This document shows positions 50,956 to 64,000 of a stretch of 64,000 nucleotides of DNA, in pieces. A model generated the notes under the pieces. That model ran no database searches, was not told the origin of the DNA, and worked only from the letters and a program-made list of their open reading frames with translations. The translations under genes and the position numbers were made by a program. Source of the stretch: Neodiprion pinetum (lineage: Eukaryota > Arthropoda > Insecta > Hymenoptera > Diprionidae); assembly GCF_021155775.2 (NCBI RefSeq), contig NC_060235.2:28188607-28252606 (forward strand), in the 5' to 3' direction. The number at the start of each line of letters is the position of its first letter. Position 1 is the first letter of the stretch.

Positions 50956-53900
50956 ATGCGAGAACTGCCTCGGCTCACACGTTCACTGCGTGCCTTCACA
51001 GACTTAGGACGATTAAAGAAACTTGACAATGAGAAGAATAATCTTATTGCCAAACGACTAGAGAGAGCTGCAAAATCGAACAAGTAAGGAATACTTTTCC
51101 TGAAATGTGTTGCATTTTCTCTACAGCGCTACGTATTAACATTAGTCATTTTCGGCCCATCATATTCATCAAGTTAATATTTATTTGCAGAGGGCCAACC
51201 TGGTCAGAAATATGCAAATTCGTAGACAAAAATGCTGTTCCATATTTACATCAAATACATCACGAAGCTTCCAGTTTCTGCGGTTGGTATTTGTTCAAAA
51301 ATGTTGCATAATTCAGTGGTACTTGTCCATGTTTGCAAGTGTCAAAGATTTCCAACATGTACACAATTTTAATAATTGGGATTGCATGAATATATAATTT
51401 ATTCCAGAGGGACAGACTTCCGAACTAAAAGACGAAGCTGCAATATTCATATTAAAGCTTTTGATTAATGAAAATAATGTCAGCCAGAAAAATCTCAAGA
51501 TCTTACGACAAACATTCGGTTCGATTACACTGGAAAAAGCTAATACAATAATGCAGGTAACAACTACAGCAAATACATTGAGTCCTATCTTTATGGAAAA
51601 AGATATCAGTAGCTATTTAATCAATGGACAATACAATTTGATGGGATAATAACATTTTTTTTATCAATATTACTTTGTACGGTTCTGGAGACAAAATGTA
51701 CCGTTGTACTGTGTGCTATTTCTGTAACTTTTTCAGTATCGTTATGTTTTTCAGTTAATAAAAGCAATCCGAGAGCGAATATCAGAGGCATCAATGGAAT
51801 ACATACTTAATTCAGAAGAAAAAGAGAATGGTTTACTGGATTTTCCACCCCACATGTTTGGTCTTGATATTCCCTTTTTTCCAGCAAAAGTCACTTGGCC
51901 CGAAACTAAGAAACTGCAAGATATGTCTGCAAAAAATCCAATCAAAATTACCAGCAAATTCACTATGGCATATAATGCTGAGACTGTTTCATCAAATAAA
52001 ACTGAGGTTTGTCTGGGCATATGTCTTGTATTTTACATTAGTATATCATCGTACTTCGTAGGTGCACTGTTTTGAGCCTATTGTTAGTAGTTTCATTGCC
52101 ACTTAATATCAATTGCGACTGTATCTTATTGATTGCTGTTCGCCAAAAAATTATATTAAGAAAAATTATAATAAAAAAAGACAAATTTGACCGAAAGGAC
52201 ACTAGTAGTAAACAGCTAATAAATAAAAAGTCTTTACAAATTCTCCTATTATTTATTGAATTAATGAAATATGTTTACTTACTCCACATCAAACAGTAGT
52301 TTTCGTCCTGATATGCAACTGGCATTATTTTATATTTAAAAATCCGTTCTATTTACAGTTTGAAAAGAGTCGATTCACAAAAGGACTGAAAAAATGTTAT
52401 GAGAAATACTCAGCAGAAATGATATACGAAGATTTTGGGCATATGATAGTGGATAAGTTAAAATGTGGCGGTGATAATCTTCAAACAGAACTCTTTGATC
52501 TTCTTGGCTATGAGAATATAGAATTCATTGAATATGTTCTTGAGCATCAGAAAAGTATCGTTGCCTTATTCACTATTCAAAAGACTCAAAAAAACAACAC
52601 ACGTAAGTGTTCTAATCTTCTAAATTATCAACATTTAATGACTTACATTAATTACAAATACAGCGTTTCACTGTTTTTGATGCTTTCATCGTTTTTCATC
52701 ATTAAGCTATACTAAGGCCGCAAGTAGGATGTCAAGTAATTGTTCAGTCTGAGAAAGAAAAGCAACTGATGAAACAGTATCGCAAGGAAGAGAAAAAGCT
52801 AAATAAAATTACAAACAAATTGGAAAACGGTGAAGATGATGACGAGGAAACTTTTGATCCTGTTGAGCTACGTCTAAAAAGACAAGAAGCATTGATGAGA
52901 CAAGCCATGCAAGCTCCGATCCTCAACACGACTCAAAGAAACATTTTTCCGTCTGGTATTCGAGCAGAGAGGTATCCATTCGTTTTCGATTCAAAGCTTA
53001 CTGCGAGAGCTGCTGCAGGTAAGTTATCTAATGTGATAAATTCCAATAATCAAAGTTCAATCTTTACATTGAATAGAAAGAATATTACGGTATCACACTC
53101 TGTGTGATTTCCAGTGATTTTTAAACACAGTAATCTACTTTACACCAAGTTATAAATTGCATTTCTCCCATTGAAATTTAAAAATAAATACTTAACTTAC
53201 AGGCTTTGTTTCTGGACAAAAGGTCATGTTACCAGAAAATGTTGAGAGAAAAGATTCTCAATTATGCGAGGAAGTACATATACCAGTTCCTCCAGCCGCA
53301 GTTCTGGATGTTGGCAATAATCCTGTGATAATATCTTCATTGGATGAGGTAATATGACAGACATTAAAGTAATTCCTGGACAAGACATCCCCACTATTCC
53401 ACCATAGTAGAATCAAAAATTGATCAGATTTGGAAGTTGACTGGTTTGCAACTTTTTTCTCTTTCAATTTGCAGCCATATTAATAGTTTAACCCCAAATT
53501 TCTGTTTAGGTTGGTCAAATGGCGTTTCATGGTATAAAATCATTGAATAGAATACAAAGCATAGTCTTTGACGCTGCCTATCATACAAACGAAAACTTGT
53601 TGATTTGTGCTCCAACTGGAGCTGGTAAAACTAATGTTGCAATGTTAACTGTGATACATCAGATTAAACTGCATATTGCACAAGGAGTTTTGAAAAGAGA
53701 TCAATTTAAAATAGTATATATAGCACCTATGAAAGCTTTGGCAGCTGAAATGACATCCAGTTTCAATAAAAGATTAGGATGTTTGGGTGTTTCTGTGCGA
53801 GAACTCACTGGTGATATGCAGCTAACAAAAGTTGAGATTCAGCAAACACAGATGATTGTTACTACGCCAGAAAAATGGGATGTTGTTACAAGGAAAGGAA

Positions 53901-56900
53901 CTGGAGATATAGCGCTCACAAGTATAGTTAAGTTACTAATTATTGATGAAGTTCATTTGCTTCATGGAGATCGTGGACCTGTTGTTGAAGCATTGGTTGC
54001 CCGTACCCTCAGACAGGTAATTTTAGGAAAAAAGAAAAATGTCAATTACTATTACTATTAAGGACCTTAAACATCTTTTGAAAAAGTAGATTTATCATAG
54101 AGTTAGCTAGTTATAAAAATCAAAAGGAGCAAAAACCATTTTGCGAGTGTTATTCTTATAGAAAAAAAAGTGCGATGCGCAACCCCTTAATGTTAATATT
54201 AAGAATCCAAATTTTAACAGGTATATTTTTTGTACCTAAATGAAACTTTTTTTTTTAAACATCCCAATGTTTAGTCTATTATTTATACTAATATATTTTC
54301 CTGCTGCTAGGTCGAATCATCTCAAAGTATGATCAGAATAGTTGGACTCTCTGCAACTCTACCCAATTATACAGATGTGGCGAAATTCCTCCGGGTAAAT
54401 CCACACAAGGGTTTGTTTTACTTTGATCATCGATTTCGACCTGTACCTCTCGGCCAGACTTTTATAGGTGTGAAGGCAGTGAAACCTTTACAGCAAATGG
54501 CTGATATGGACCTTGTATGTTACAATCACGTTGTCGATATGGTTCGCAAAGGTCATCAGGTTGGTGAAATAGTATTTTTGGTTTTGACATGGAAAAAAAT
54601 ATCTTTGTTTCAACTTTATATTGGTGCTATAGAAACAGTAATCGTTAGTTGTAATCTCATAATATTATAATTACAACAAATAATTGTTTCAACTACTAGT
54701 AATAACAGTGTTCTTTTCAATTCTAATCAGGTAATGGTGTTTGTACATGCTCGTAATGCTACAATCCGAACAGCAACGGTTCTCAAAGAAATGGCATTAC
54801 AAAATGGCACGCAAAAATTATTTATGTCCGATGGTAACACTGGACTCGCCCAAAAAGCACTGGCAAAATCCCGAAACAAGCATCTCGGAGAGTTATTTTC
54901 CTATGGGTTTTCTGTACATCATGCTGGAATGTTACGTACAGATAGGTAAACTCACCTTGAATTGATCTTCTGTATGCTTCAACATTGAATTACACATCAA
55001 TTAAAAGTAGTCTTAAAAATCCAACAGAACAAAATACTGAAAAATATCTTTCATTGCCTTTAGGAATCTGGTGGAAAAATATTTTGCAGATGGTTTGATA
55101 AAGGTTCTTGTGTGCACATCGACACTAGCTTGGGGTGTTAATTTACCAGCACATGCCGTCGTTATACGTGTAAGGTCTTGAAAGTAATTAATACCTATAA
55201 TTGGTCGTTTAATTCATTTCAGGTTGTGTAATAATTAAATGGATTGTTCTCAGGGTACAGAAATATATGATTCAAAACATGGGACATTCATTGACCTAGG
55301 CATTTTAGATGTATTGCAAATATTTGGTCGCGCTGGTCGACCACAATTTGATACATCTGGACATGGTACAATAATCACAACCCATAACAAATTGTCCCAT
55401 TATCTTTCGTTACTGACCAACCAATTTCCGATTGAAAGTAACTTTATTACCTATTTGGCGGACAATTTGAATGCTGAGGTGCGTAGTACAGATTTCTCCA
55501 CCCAATATCGTTTATTAATGATTGGACAAAATTTAAAGAGAATCAATAAACATTCGAATTTTAATTATCCTGATGACATCATAGATGCTATTTCTGTTAA
55601 AGCTGTTGTTCTGTCGATTAACATTCCAGGAAAATTCCAATTTAGAAGAATTAGATTTTGACTTTGTCCAATCCTTCATTCAGGGAGATATTGTGGTAAA
55701 ATTTTGATACTAATTTCAGTACCGAATCAATAATTGTAATATTGTATTTATGTCACGAAAATGTAGTTTACACGTCTTTTTTACATACATTTAGTATGTG
55801 AAGTAATGGTTTCTGCAATAGTAAAGGAACAGAGAATTAGAAAACAAAGTTGTAAGCCATACTTTTGGTAAAATAAGTTATCGTGTGCACCGTAAAGACA
55901 AAGTTTTTTTCGTCTTGCATATTTACCATAATCGTCTTCAGTTCATGCACTTGCTCAACCTACGAATCATATTGCAAATTTGTGCTCGGGATAGAAAACC
56001 TATTTTGCCACCTCATTGCGCAATCTACTATTATCTCATTAATGGAGTTTCATTTTACTACAGATTACACTAGGAACGATATCGAATGTAGAAGAAGCAG
56101 TCGAGTGGCTAAGTTACACATATTTGTTTGTTCGAATGAGACTCAACCCTCAAGTATATGGAATCAATTATCAGGATGTTATTGAAGATCCCAACTTGGA
56201 ACGAAAACGAAAGGAGTTAATTGACACAGCTGCAAAAGCCTTGGATAAAGCTAAAATGATTCGTTACATTACTCGTACTGGAGATCTCAGTGTAACTGGT
56301 ACTGAAACTAAAATTTATTACAAGTCATAGTCGATATAAAATTTGCCACTCATTTTTCTACAATATTTTCTACATTTTATTTAAAGATTTGGGTAGAACG
56401 GCGAGTCATTTTTATATTAAATATGATACTGTGGAAATATTCAACGAACATATGAAGCCCATCATGACTGAAGCTGACGTACTGGGAATGATATCTAGGT
56501 CACAAGAATTTGAGCAGCTTAAAGTAAGATTTGCGACATTCCAAGCACAATTTTCTAACTTGTAATTTATTTAATGGGATTGCCATCTATTTTCAACTTA
56601 CGTTTTATAGGTCAGAGATGATGAGATGGACGAATTGGACAATTTAACAACAGACTATTGCGAGGTTTTAGTACAAGGTGGAGCAGAGAATATTCATGGA
56701 AAAGTGAATATTTTACTGCAAACATACCTGTCACGGGGTCGTGTCAATTCTTTTTCTTTGTTATCGGATCAGTCCTACATCACACAGGTAAGGTATCTTG
56801 TACAAGAGCCAATCACATACTTTCAAGTATAAACGGTATCACAAACAGATTTTCTAATTGAAGACATGTGCATAATTTTTATAATTTTCAATTGATACCA

Positions 56901-59900
56901 CAAAAACGATGAAACGACTTGAATATTAAGTCACTACATTTTATATCGGCAGCTAACAAAGTTTATTATTTACAGAATGCTGTTCGTATCTGTCGAGCTT
57001 TATTTGAGATGGTATTGCGAAAGAATAATGCAATTATGGCAGGACGTTTGCTAGGCATAGCAAAAATGTTGGAGTTACAACAGTGGGACCATATGAGCCC
57101 CATGCGCCAGTTCTGTTGTTTGCCTCAAGATATTATCACAAAAATTGAAGATCGTCACCTTACAATGGAAAAACTTAAAGATATGGATATTAAAGAAATT
57201 GGTAAGTTGTAATTAACTTTATAAAAAATGAAAATACACAATGTGATAGAAACATCTTACCAATGTGAAATATGCAGTATGAATTCATAACATCCATCAA
57301 TCTCTAATAACAATTAGAAAATAAAGAGTATTATTTAGCATAGTTAAAATGATAACGGATCCATGTATTTTTACATGTTTACAGGAAATATTTTGAGAAA
57401 CCAAAAGATGGCAGGTTTGATTAAAAAGTGTTGCAGTGAATTCCCTTCCCTAGAATTAGAGGCAAACTTGCAACCAATCACACGAACAGTTCTTCGCATT
57501 CGTTTAAAAATTACTCCAGATTTTCGCTGGAATGATAGAGTGCATGGAAAAAGTTCGGAAGCCTTTTGGATTTGGATAGAAGACCCAGACAGTAATTTTA
57601 TCTATCATCATGAATACTTTTTGGTAACAAGGAAAATGGTAAATATTATCTCAGCTACCATAATGTGAACTTAATTTTTCAGCAGCTTATTACATTGCTT
57701 AGTATGTGTTTGTAAATTTCACTTGATATTCAAGCCATCCTTTATTAATCATATGTAATCAGACATGGATGTATAGGATTTGATGAAGTTTTGTGATTCG
57801 ATTCTGATTTCAATGCAGGTTTATGAGAAAGCAGATCAAGATCTTGTGATGACAATTCCACTCTCAGAACCTTTGCCAACTCAATACTTTGTGAAGGCTG
57901 TTAGCGATCGTTGGTTAGGATGTGAAATGGTACTAGCTTTATCATTTCAAGGTCTGATCCTTCCAGAGACTCACCCACCACATACTGGTAAGTGGTTACA
58001 TTTTTCTTGCATTCTGTTTACGATGAAGAAGACATTAATTTTTGCCAGTGTTGATGAATTTTCAAACCATTTCTGTGTCATAAATGTTTGCAGAATGCAC
58101 TGATATTTTTTTTTTTTTAACATGTCAACAGATTTATTAGAACTACAACCACTGCCAGTAACTGCATTGAAGGATCCGAAGTTCGAAAATTTATATAAAT
58201 TTTCCCACTTCAATCCAATCCAAACGCAGATTTTCCACTGCCTTTACCATACCGATAATAATGTTCTTCTGGGAGCTCCAACGGGTTCGGGAAAAACAAT
58301 TGCTGCGGAAATTGCTATGTTCAGGGTATTCAAAGAATACCCTGGTCAAAAAGTAAATCCGATCTTTTCTTCGGCACATTTTTGTATCCATTGAAGGAAA
58401 ACTTCGTACCTGTGAATCATTTAAGTTTATATTCTAGGTAGTGTACATAGCTCCACTCAAAGCTTTAGTCAGGGAAAGAATCAACGACTGGAAAGTGAGA
58501 ATAGAAGAAAAATTAGGAAGAACTGTTGTCGAGTTAACGGGTGATGTTTCTCCAGATGTACGAGCAATAGCTAGTGCAAGCGTAATCGTAACAACTCCTG
58601 AAAAGTGGGACGGAATTAGCAGAAGTTGGCAGACAAGAAATTATGTTCAAAAAGTAGCACTCATCATAATAGATGAAATCCACCTTCTGGGTGAAGACAG
58701 AGGTCCGGTTCTGGAAGTGATTGTCTCACGAACAAACTTTATCGCCTCTCATACTTCTAAAGCATTGAGAATCGTGGGCCTTTCTACAGCGTTGGCTAAT
58801 GCTGTTGACTTGGCAAATTGGCTAGGAATTGAACAGGTGAGCAATCTAAAAAAGCTCACATGTCTAAATCATGGTAGTCAGATTGAGTTCTACACCTCTA
58901 GTGCTATACCTATATGTAGATTTTCATCGGTCTACTCTTAAAATTTTTTTATTCAGATGGGACTTTATAATTTCCGACCATCAGTTCGGCCAGTGCCATT
59001 AGAGGTTCACATTAGTGGATTCCCAGGCAAGCACTATTGTCCACGAATGGCGACGATGAATCGTCCAACTTTCCAAGCGATCAGGCAGCATGCTCCCTGT
59101 AGCCCTTCTCTTGTTTTTGTGTCTTCGCGAAGGCAGACTCGTTTAACAGCATTAGATTTGATTGCTTATCTTGCTGCCGAAAATGATCCAAAACAATGGT
59201 TACATATGCTTGACGATGAAATGGACAATATTCTGGTCAACATCAAAGACACTAATTTAAAATTGACCTTAGCTTTTGGAATTGGACTCCATCATGCTGG
59301 TCTGCAGGATAGGGATAGAAGAACTGTAGAAGAACTCTTTGTAAATAACAAAATACAGGCGAGTGAAAGAATTTTTCTGCTCTTAGGTCTATTTCGTTCA
59401 ATATGTACGTATCCTCGAGAGACTAACGGGCTATCAATTACTTTTCTCAGGTACTAATAACAACTGCGACTTTAGCTTGGGGAGTAAACTTTCCTGCTCA
59501 CTTGGTTGTAATAAAAGGTACTGAATATTACGATGGAAAATCAAAACGATACGTTGACATGCCAATAACAGATGTACTACAGATGATGGGTCGAGCTGGT
59601 AGACCTCAATTTGATGATTCTGGGGTAGCTGTAGTTCTTGTTCATGACATCAAGAAGAACTTCTACAAAAAATTCTTGTACGAGCCATTTCCAGTCGAAT
59701 CAAGCCTACTAGAAGTATTACCAGATCACATTAATGCCGAGATTGTTGCCGGCACGATAAAGAATAAGCAAGAATTCCTTGACTATTTAACGTGGACGTA
59801 CTTCTTTAGAAGATTGATGAAGAATCCGAGGTATTACGAACTCGAGGTGTTAGATCCAGCAGAAGTTAATTTATATCTTTCTGGGCTGGTTGAGAAGACT

Positions 59901-61892
59901 CTCAGTGTATTAATAGATTCGTATTGTATTGACTATGATGAGGTAAATATGTGTCCCATTTTTATCAATAATATAAGGTATTAAAAATATCTTTCAGTCA
60001 ATTCATACATAAAATTTTTAGTTTTTTTTTTTTTTTTTTTTATGAAGAACTCTTCTACACATCAGATATTTGCAATTTAATATTGTAACAATTATCCACA
60101 GGGTGAAAAATGTTTGTCTCCTCTTTCAATGGGCAGGATAGCATCGTTCTATTATCTATCCCATCAGACAATGTTATTGTTCAACAATAATTTGAAACAA
60201 AATCTGACACTGGAACAACTCTTGCGAATCGCATGCGATGCCTATGAATACAATCAATTACCAGTGCGACACAATGAAGACTTACTTAACGAGTTAGTAA
60301 TTACCCATTTCTCAATCATTCACTGCAACGTATTTTCATTGCCAAAGCCAGTCTGGACTGGTTTTTTAAAAAGGTTCTTTCTGTTTACTGTCACTTGCCA
60401 TTTGGCAACATGATTCATATTGCATTTTATTGTAATCCTGGATCTGAATTCTATACTTGATTTCGTACTATTTTTCAATTCTTTACAGGGAATTGGCAAA
60501 AATGTGTCGTCATGCGGTGGATTCATCAACTTTAGATTCTCCAAATACTAAAACATTTCTACTACTGCAAGCACATTTCTCCAGATTGCCTTTACCCTGT
60601 GCAGACTATCTAACTGATCTTAAATCTGTTCTTGACCAAGCTATCAGGATACTGCAGGTAATTTTTAGTTTACTATTTAAATTAATTGAAATAATTGAAG
60701 AACTGCATGCCGAAATTAAACCACCCTTAAACCACTCATAATTCCATATCAAACAAGGATCACATAGTTAATATATTGGACTATAACTATAAAACTTTTA
60801 AATTCCTTTAATAGTTTCTCGAACCTAATTTATGCTAATGAAAATTTTGTTATCTTACCAAGGCAATGATAGATATTGTGGCCGACCGGGGTTGGCTTGG
60901 AGCAGCATTGCGTCTCATGCAAGTGCTTCAAATGATTATTCAAGCAAGATGGGCTGATGAGTCTGCGTTGCTAACTTTACCACGTCTGGAGAAGGAGCAT
61001 TTGCGGTTATTCTCTACGTTGCCAAAATCTTTGCCCATGTTATGCACTGTCACCCATGGAAATTACAGCCGGCTAGCAAATGCTCTACAAGAAGAATTTG
61101 TTGACAGTGAAATTCAGCAGGTAATTTATCGACTACATTCCTCGTTATTACCTACACAAAACCTATTGCATTTCATTCAGTTGATTCGTTACTGCATGTC
61201 GTAATCTAATACTGATACTATTCTATTTATATAGATACATCAAGTTATCAAGGAAATGCCAGTAATATCCGTAGAACTGACATTACAAGGCTGGTGGGCG
61301 GATGGTAGTACAGAGAAGAAAATACCTCAGCCTGCCGGACCTAATTGCTGGATAGATGTTCACGAAAGCAGTGATTACACACTAATTGTGGGCATGAAAA
61401 GAAAGAATCACTCTCACAATCTCAAAGCACATTGCCCTAAGTTTCCAAGAGGAAAAGATGAGGGTTGGTTTTTGATATTAGGTGATGAAATCGAAACGGA
61501 GTTATTAGCTCTAAAGAGAGCATCGGGTATTAGAGGGCAGCGCAAGTGTAGTCAGCTATTTTTTTCCACTCCACCATGCATAGGTAATATACTACATCTT
61601 TGCACTCTATTTTATTCTTTAACACTATGAAGACTTTCATTAGATTTTAGTACAGTGATTGAAAAGTAGTTGTTCACTTTTGTATTAAAGTGAAAATGTT
61701 GAGACCCGACAAAACAATATAAATTGAAATAAATTTACAGTTCATGAATAATTCTGACTCTTCGTTTTCAAATATATTGTTACAGGTCGCAAAAAATTGA
61801 CGTTTTATCTGATGTCTGATTGTTACATGGGGCTGGATCAACAGTACGACGTACATTTGAATGTCATTCCATCGTCAAGTACTGATCAATAA
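50956..61892 (+). CDS. ASCC3: Activating signal cointegrator 1 complex subunit 3 (ASCC3) helicase
   Basis: Ski2-like 3'-5' DNA/RNA helicase of the ASC-1 complex, acting in collided-ribosome splitting and alkylation repair with ALKBH3. Exons: 50956-51083, 51191-51282, 51408-51556, 51755-52006, 52359-52602, 52707-53018, 53203-53348, 53510-54016, 54311-54559, 54731-54945, 55064-55169, 55254-55478, 56064-56298, 56387-56523, 56611-56787, 56976-57201, 57385-57638, 57819-57987, 58132-58352, 58438-58836, 58957-59358, 59451-59942, 60102-60292, 60489-60657, 60863-61120, 61235-61583, 61786-61892; 6411 nt, 2136 aa (human 2202). The N-terminus MRELPRLTRSLRAF resembles the human start. Two RecA-Sec63 cassettes: Walker A APTGAGKT (Lys481), DEVH (Asp587), FGRAGRPQFD; then APTGSGKT (Lys1329), DEIH (Asp1427), MGRAGRPQFD. 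Both look catalytically competent. The second cassette has GLSTAL in motif III, normal for this family. The donor at 59359 is GC. Confidence 0.95.
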
Positions 61893-64000
61893 TTTATTAC
61901 ATGTTGGTATATCTAGAGATAAGACTTATCCTTTACAGAAAAGTGAGTGTTTGGAATTTGATGATAATAAGTTAACACATAGAAAATGTGAACTAAGCTG
62001 TTTTAGAAATTATTCCAGAGGGTAAGTACCTAGCTGTTTCCTCAGTAATACCATAAGCAAGTATAAACGTATAATCGGTAAAAAATCCTAAAGAAATTTG
62101 ATGAGAAAATAAGAAAAATTACGAATGCGGCACGTTATTAAACTAGAATATAGTGCCAATTCATGTATTTAACTTACCAATAGCACATTTTATATCTGTT
62201 CTTTATGAACGGTGGGCATTTGTTACGAAAATTTTAGCTGATATACGTACTTCACTTTACAATTAATATTCACAGACAGCGATGCTAGTTTAACAAAAAA
62301 AATTCATGGTCCAATAATCACCAGTATGATGTGATGTATAATTTATAATATAATACCCATGAGAAGCGTACCAAAAACGAGTAATTGCAGATACAAGGAG
62401 AATATGTGAAAAATATTTATAAATATTCAGATAAAGTTATGTAAAATAATTTCTGATAATAAAATAATTTTGTTTTACCGATATTTTGTTTAAATAATGT
62501 TCCCGTTGTGTTGAAAAAGATTTATTCGAAGGATGTGATGAGAATGATTTGATACAAAATGTCTAATTGCAGTAAATTAAACTTATGTAAAGCTAGCAAA
62601 ACGCTGGTAGTCCTAAATTATTGAAAGAATCGATATTTACAAAGTAAATCGTACACTTAATGAAATTAACCGAATCATGCGATGTATGTAGATGCAGGTT
62701 TACAATATCCTCATAATTCAACATGGGAAGTTAACCTTTTTAAATATTTACGTATTGAAACAATCAGTTATATATTTCATACGTAGCTGCATTAGTACAA
62801 ATAAATTCACCATACAAAAACGTTACTACTAATTTTATAGCACTTTACTTTATTGTTTACTTACAATGTGTGTTATAAATTTTCACTTGACAGGTTCGAA
62901 TCGACTCAAATCTATTCACTTAATATGCAATTCGAACTCTTTATATTTTAAACTGAACGTTTATAGAGTTCTACATTTACCTCTCGATTGTTTTGATCTT
63001 GACATGGAGTATTTTTAATCATGTTAGGATTGGAACTTTCTTGAAGTTTAGACCGTATATTCGGGTAAATTTGGGATTACATTAATGCATCTTTGTATGG
63101 TGCAACTCATTCAATTAAGTTATACACCCACTTTTCATATATTGGTGTAACAATTTAATGTATTCAAATCTGTGGTAAATCAAAATACACACATTTTAAC
63201 TATTAGAGGTTGCTTGATTAAAAATATTAACAAGATATAAACTTTACAATATATTGACTTTAATTAGTACCAGGGTACTAACAACAATTACCCACGTTCA
63301 TTGTGACAAAGCATATAAGAGGACCACATCTACCTTGTTAATTCTCAATTTAACAATGCGAAAAGTGAGTAATACACAAGACAAGCAATTTATTAGAATC
63401 CAACACAGATTGTGAGAAATATCATAGTATTGCACGTCTTTTACATCTGTACTGACTGGTAAATATGTAAGTAGCTTGCAAAATATAATATATCATTAAT
63501 TTATAACGTACTGATTAGAAACCTGCTCTACAACTGAAAATAAGTCAAGCATGTAACTATTAATTAAACACGCATACGAACGAAATTTTCTAGGAATTTA
63601 AAGGAGAGTCAGCAATGTAAGTAGTAAGCCAAATTAAGATTTTACACAATATTGGCAGAAAATTCATTTTTGTAACAAAATTACCGGAATAAATACATAT
63701 AGAGTAATGATAATATTACCAAAATAGAAAATTTTTATATAGTAATTGTCCAGCAAGGTCGTATGTATGCATATTGTTACATGTGTGTACATAGCCCTTA
63801 ACTATAAATTAGAAATCAGCCATTAAATTATTTAGTAAGTAAGCTATGTCCACATTTATTTTATTTTAGGATGTAAAAAAGAAAATTAAGACCAAAAAGT
63901 TAACCTTTCTATGACATATGTCAAGTTGAAAATACTTCAAATGCAAGCTCAAAACACATCAGTGAGCCTCGTTGAATTTACCTCATTTGAATAATTTACG
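61893..64000. other. 3' flank of ASCC3, no further gene seen
   Basis: About 2.1 kb of AT-rich DNA to the window end. I see no convincing open frame, RNA gene or repeat family on either strand. The first part is probably ASCC3 3' UTR. Confidence 0.5.
62458..62463 (+). terminator. Candidate poly(A) signal for ASCC3
   Basis: AATAAA about 570 nt past the stop, followed by T-rich sequence. Other signals are possible in this AT-rich flank. Confidence 0.35.

Noticed and set aside
58771..58836. GLSTAL instead of SAT in motif III of the second ASCC3 cassette
   Set aside because: Looked like a lost catalytic motif but this form is normal for ASCC3 and Brr2 relatives.
62885..62915. GGTTCGAATC-like stretch suggestive of a tRNA T-arm
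   Set aside because: No acceptor stem, D-arm or anticodon arm can be folded around it.

Overview
The window is animal nuclear DNA, most likely from a holometabolous insect and possibly Hymenoptera. It is AT-rich and its genes are split by many short GT-AG introns. The reconstructed proteins read as insect orthologues of conserved eukaryotic genes. No prokaryotic gene organisation, rRNA, tRNA or CRISPR array was seen. Assignment to an insect order is inference from protein resemblance.

I rebuilt seven protein-coding genes by joining exons at splice sites and checking that every phase closes in frame. In order they are: (1) 1353-8090, minus strand, CCR4-NOT subunit CNOT2/Regena, 6 coding exons, 460 aa; (2) 11088-13321, plus, V-ATPase subunit E (Vha26), 5 exons, 226 aa; (3) 17460-23256, minus, mitochondrial glutamate carrier of the SLC25A22/18 type, 7 exons, 312 aa, with a possible 27-nt cassette microexon; (4) 27416-34687, plus, gamma-tubulin complex component 6, 15 exons, 1716 aa; (5) 36532-43850, minus, mitochondrial isoleucyl-tRNA synthetase IARS2, 15 exons, 960 aa; (6) 45063-48209, plus, secreted lipase / phospholipase A1-like protein, 7 exons, 336 aa; (7) 50956-61892, plus, ASCC3, the double-cassette Ski2-like helicase of the ASCC complex, 27 exons, 2136 aa.

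The layout is three head-to-head pairs (CNOT2/Vha26, glutamate carrier/GCP6, IARS2/lipase) followed by ASCC3, with two tail-to-tail junctions (Vha26/carrier, GCP6/IARS2). Most genes are unrelated housekeeping functions: mRNA deadenylation, proton pumping, mitochondrial glutamate import, microtubule nucleation, mitochondrial translation, and ribosome rescue / alkylation repair. The lipase is the one secreted, family-expanding gene. It has a TATA-type promoter, and a decayed duplicate of its last two exons lies about 1 kb downstream.

Non-genic structure comprises a 616-bp foldback element with ~256-259-bp arms in an IARS2 intron and a solo arm of the same family near the left end; a 214-bp MITE-like inverted repeat in a lipase intron; a ~390-bp foldback and a ~120-bp-period tandem repeat upstream in the carrier locus; and some simple-sequence tracts. 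I did not find a clearly new multi-gene system. The most unusual signals are the carrier microexon with two competing donors (GT and GC), the three 32-residue repeats in GCP6, the start-stop uORF in front of GCP6, and the foldback family.
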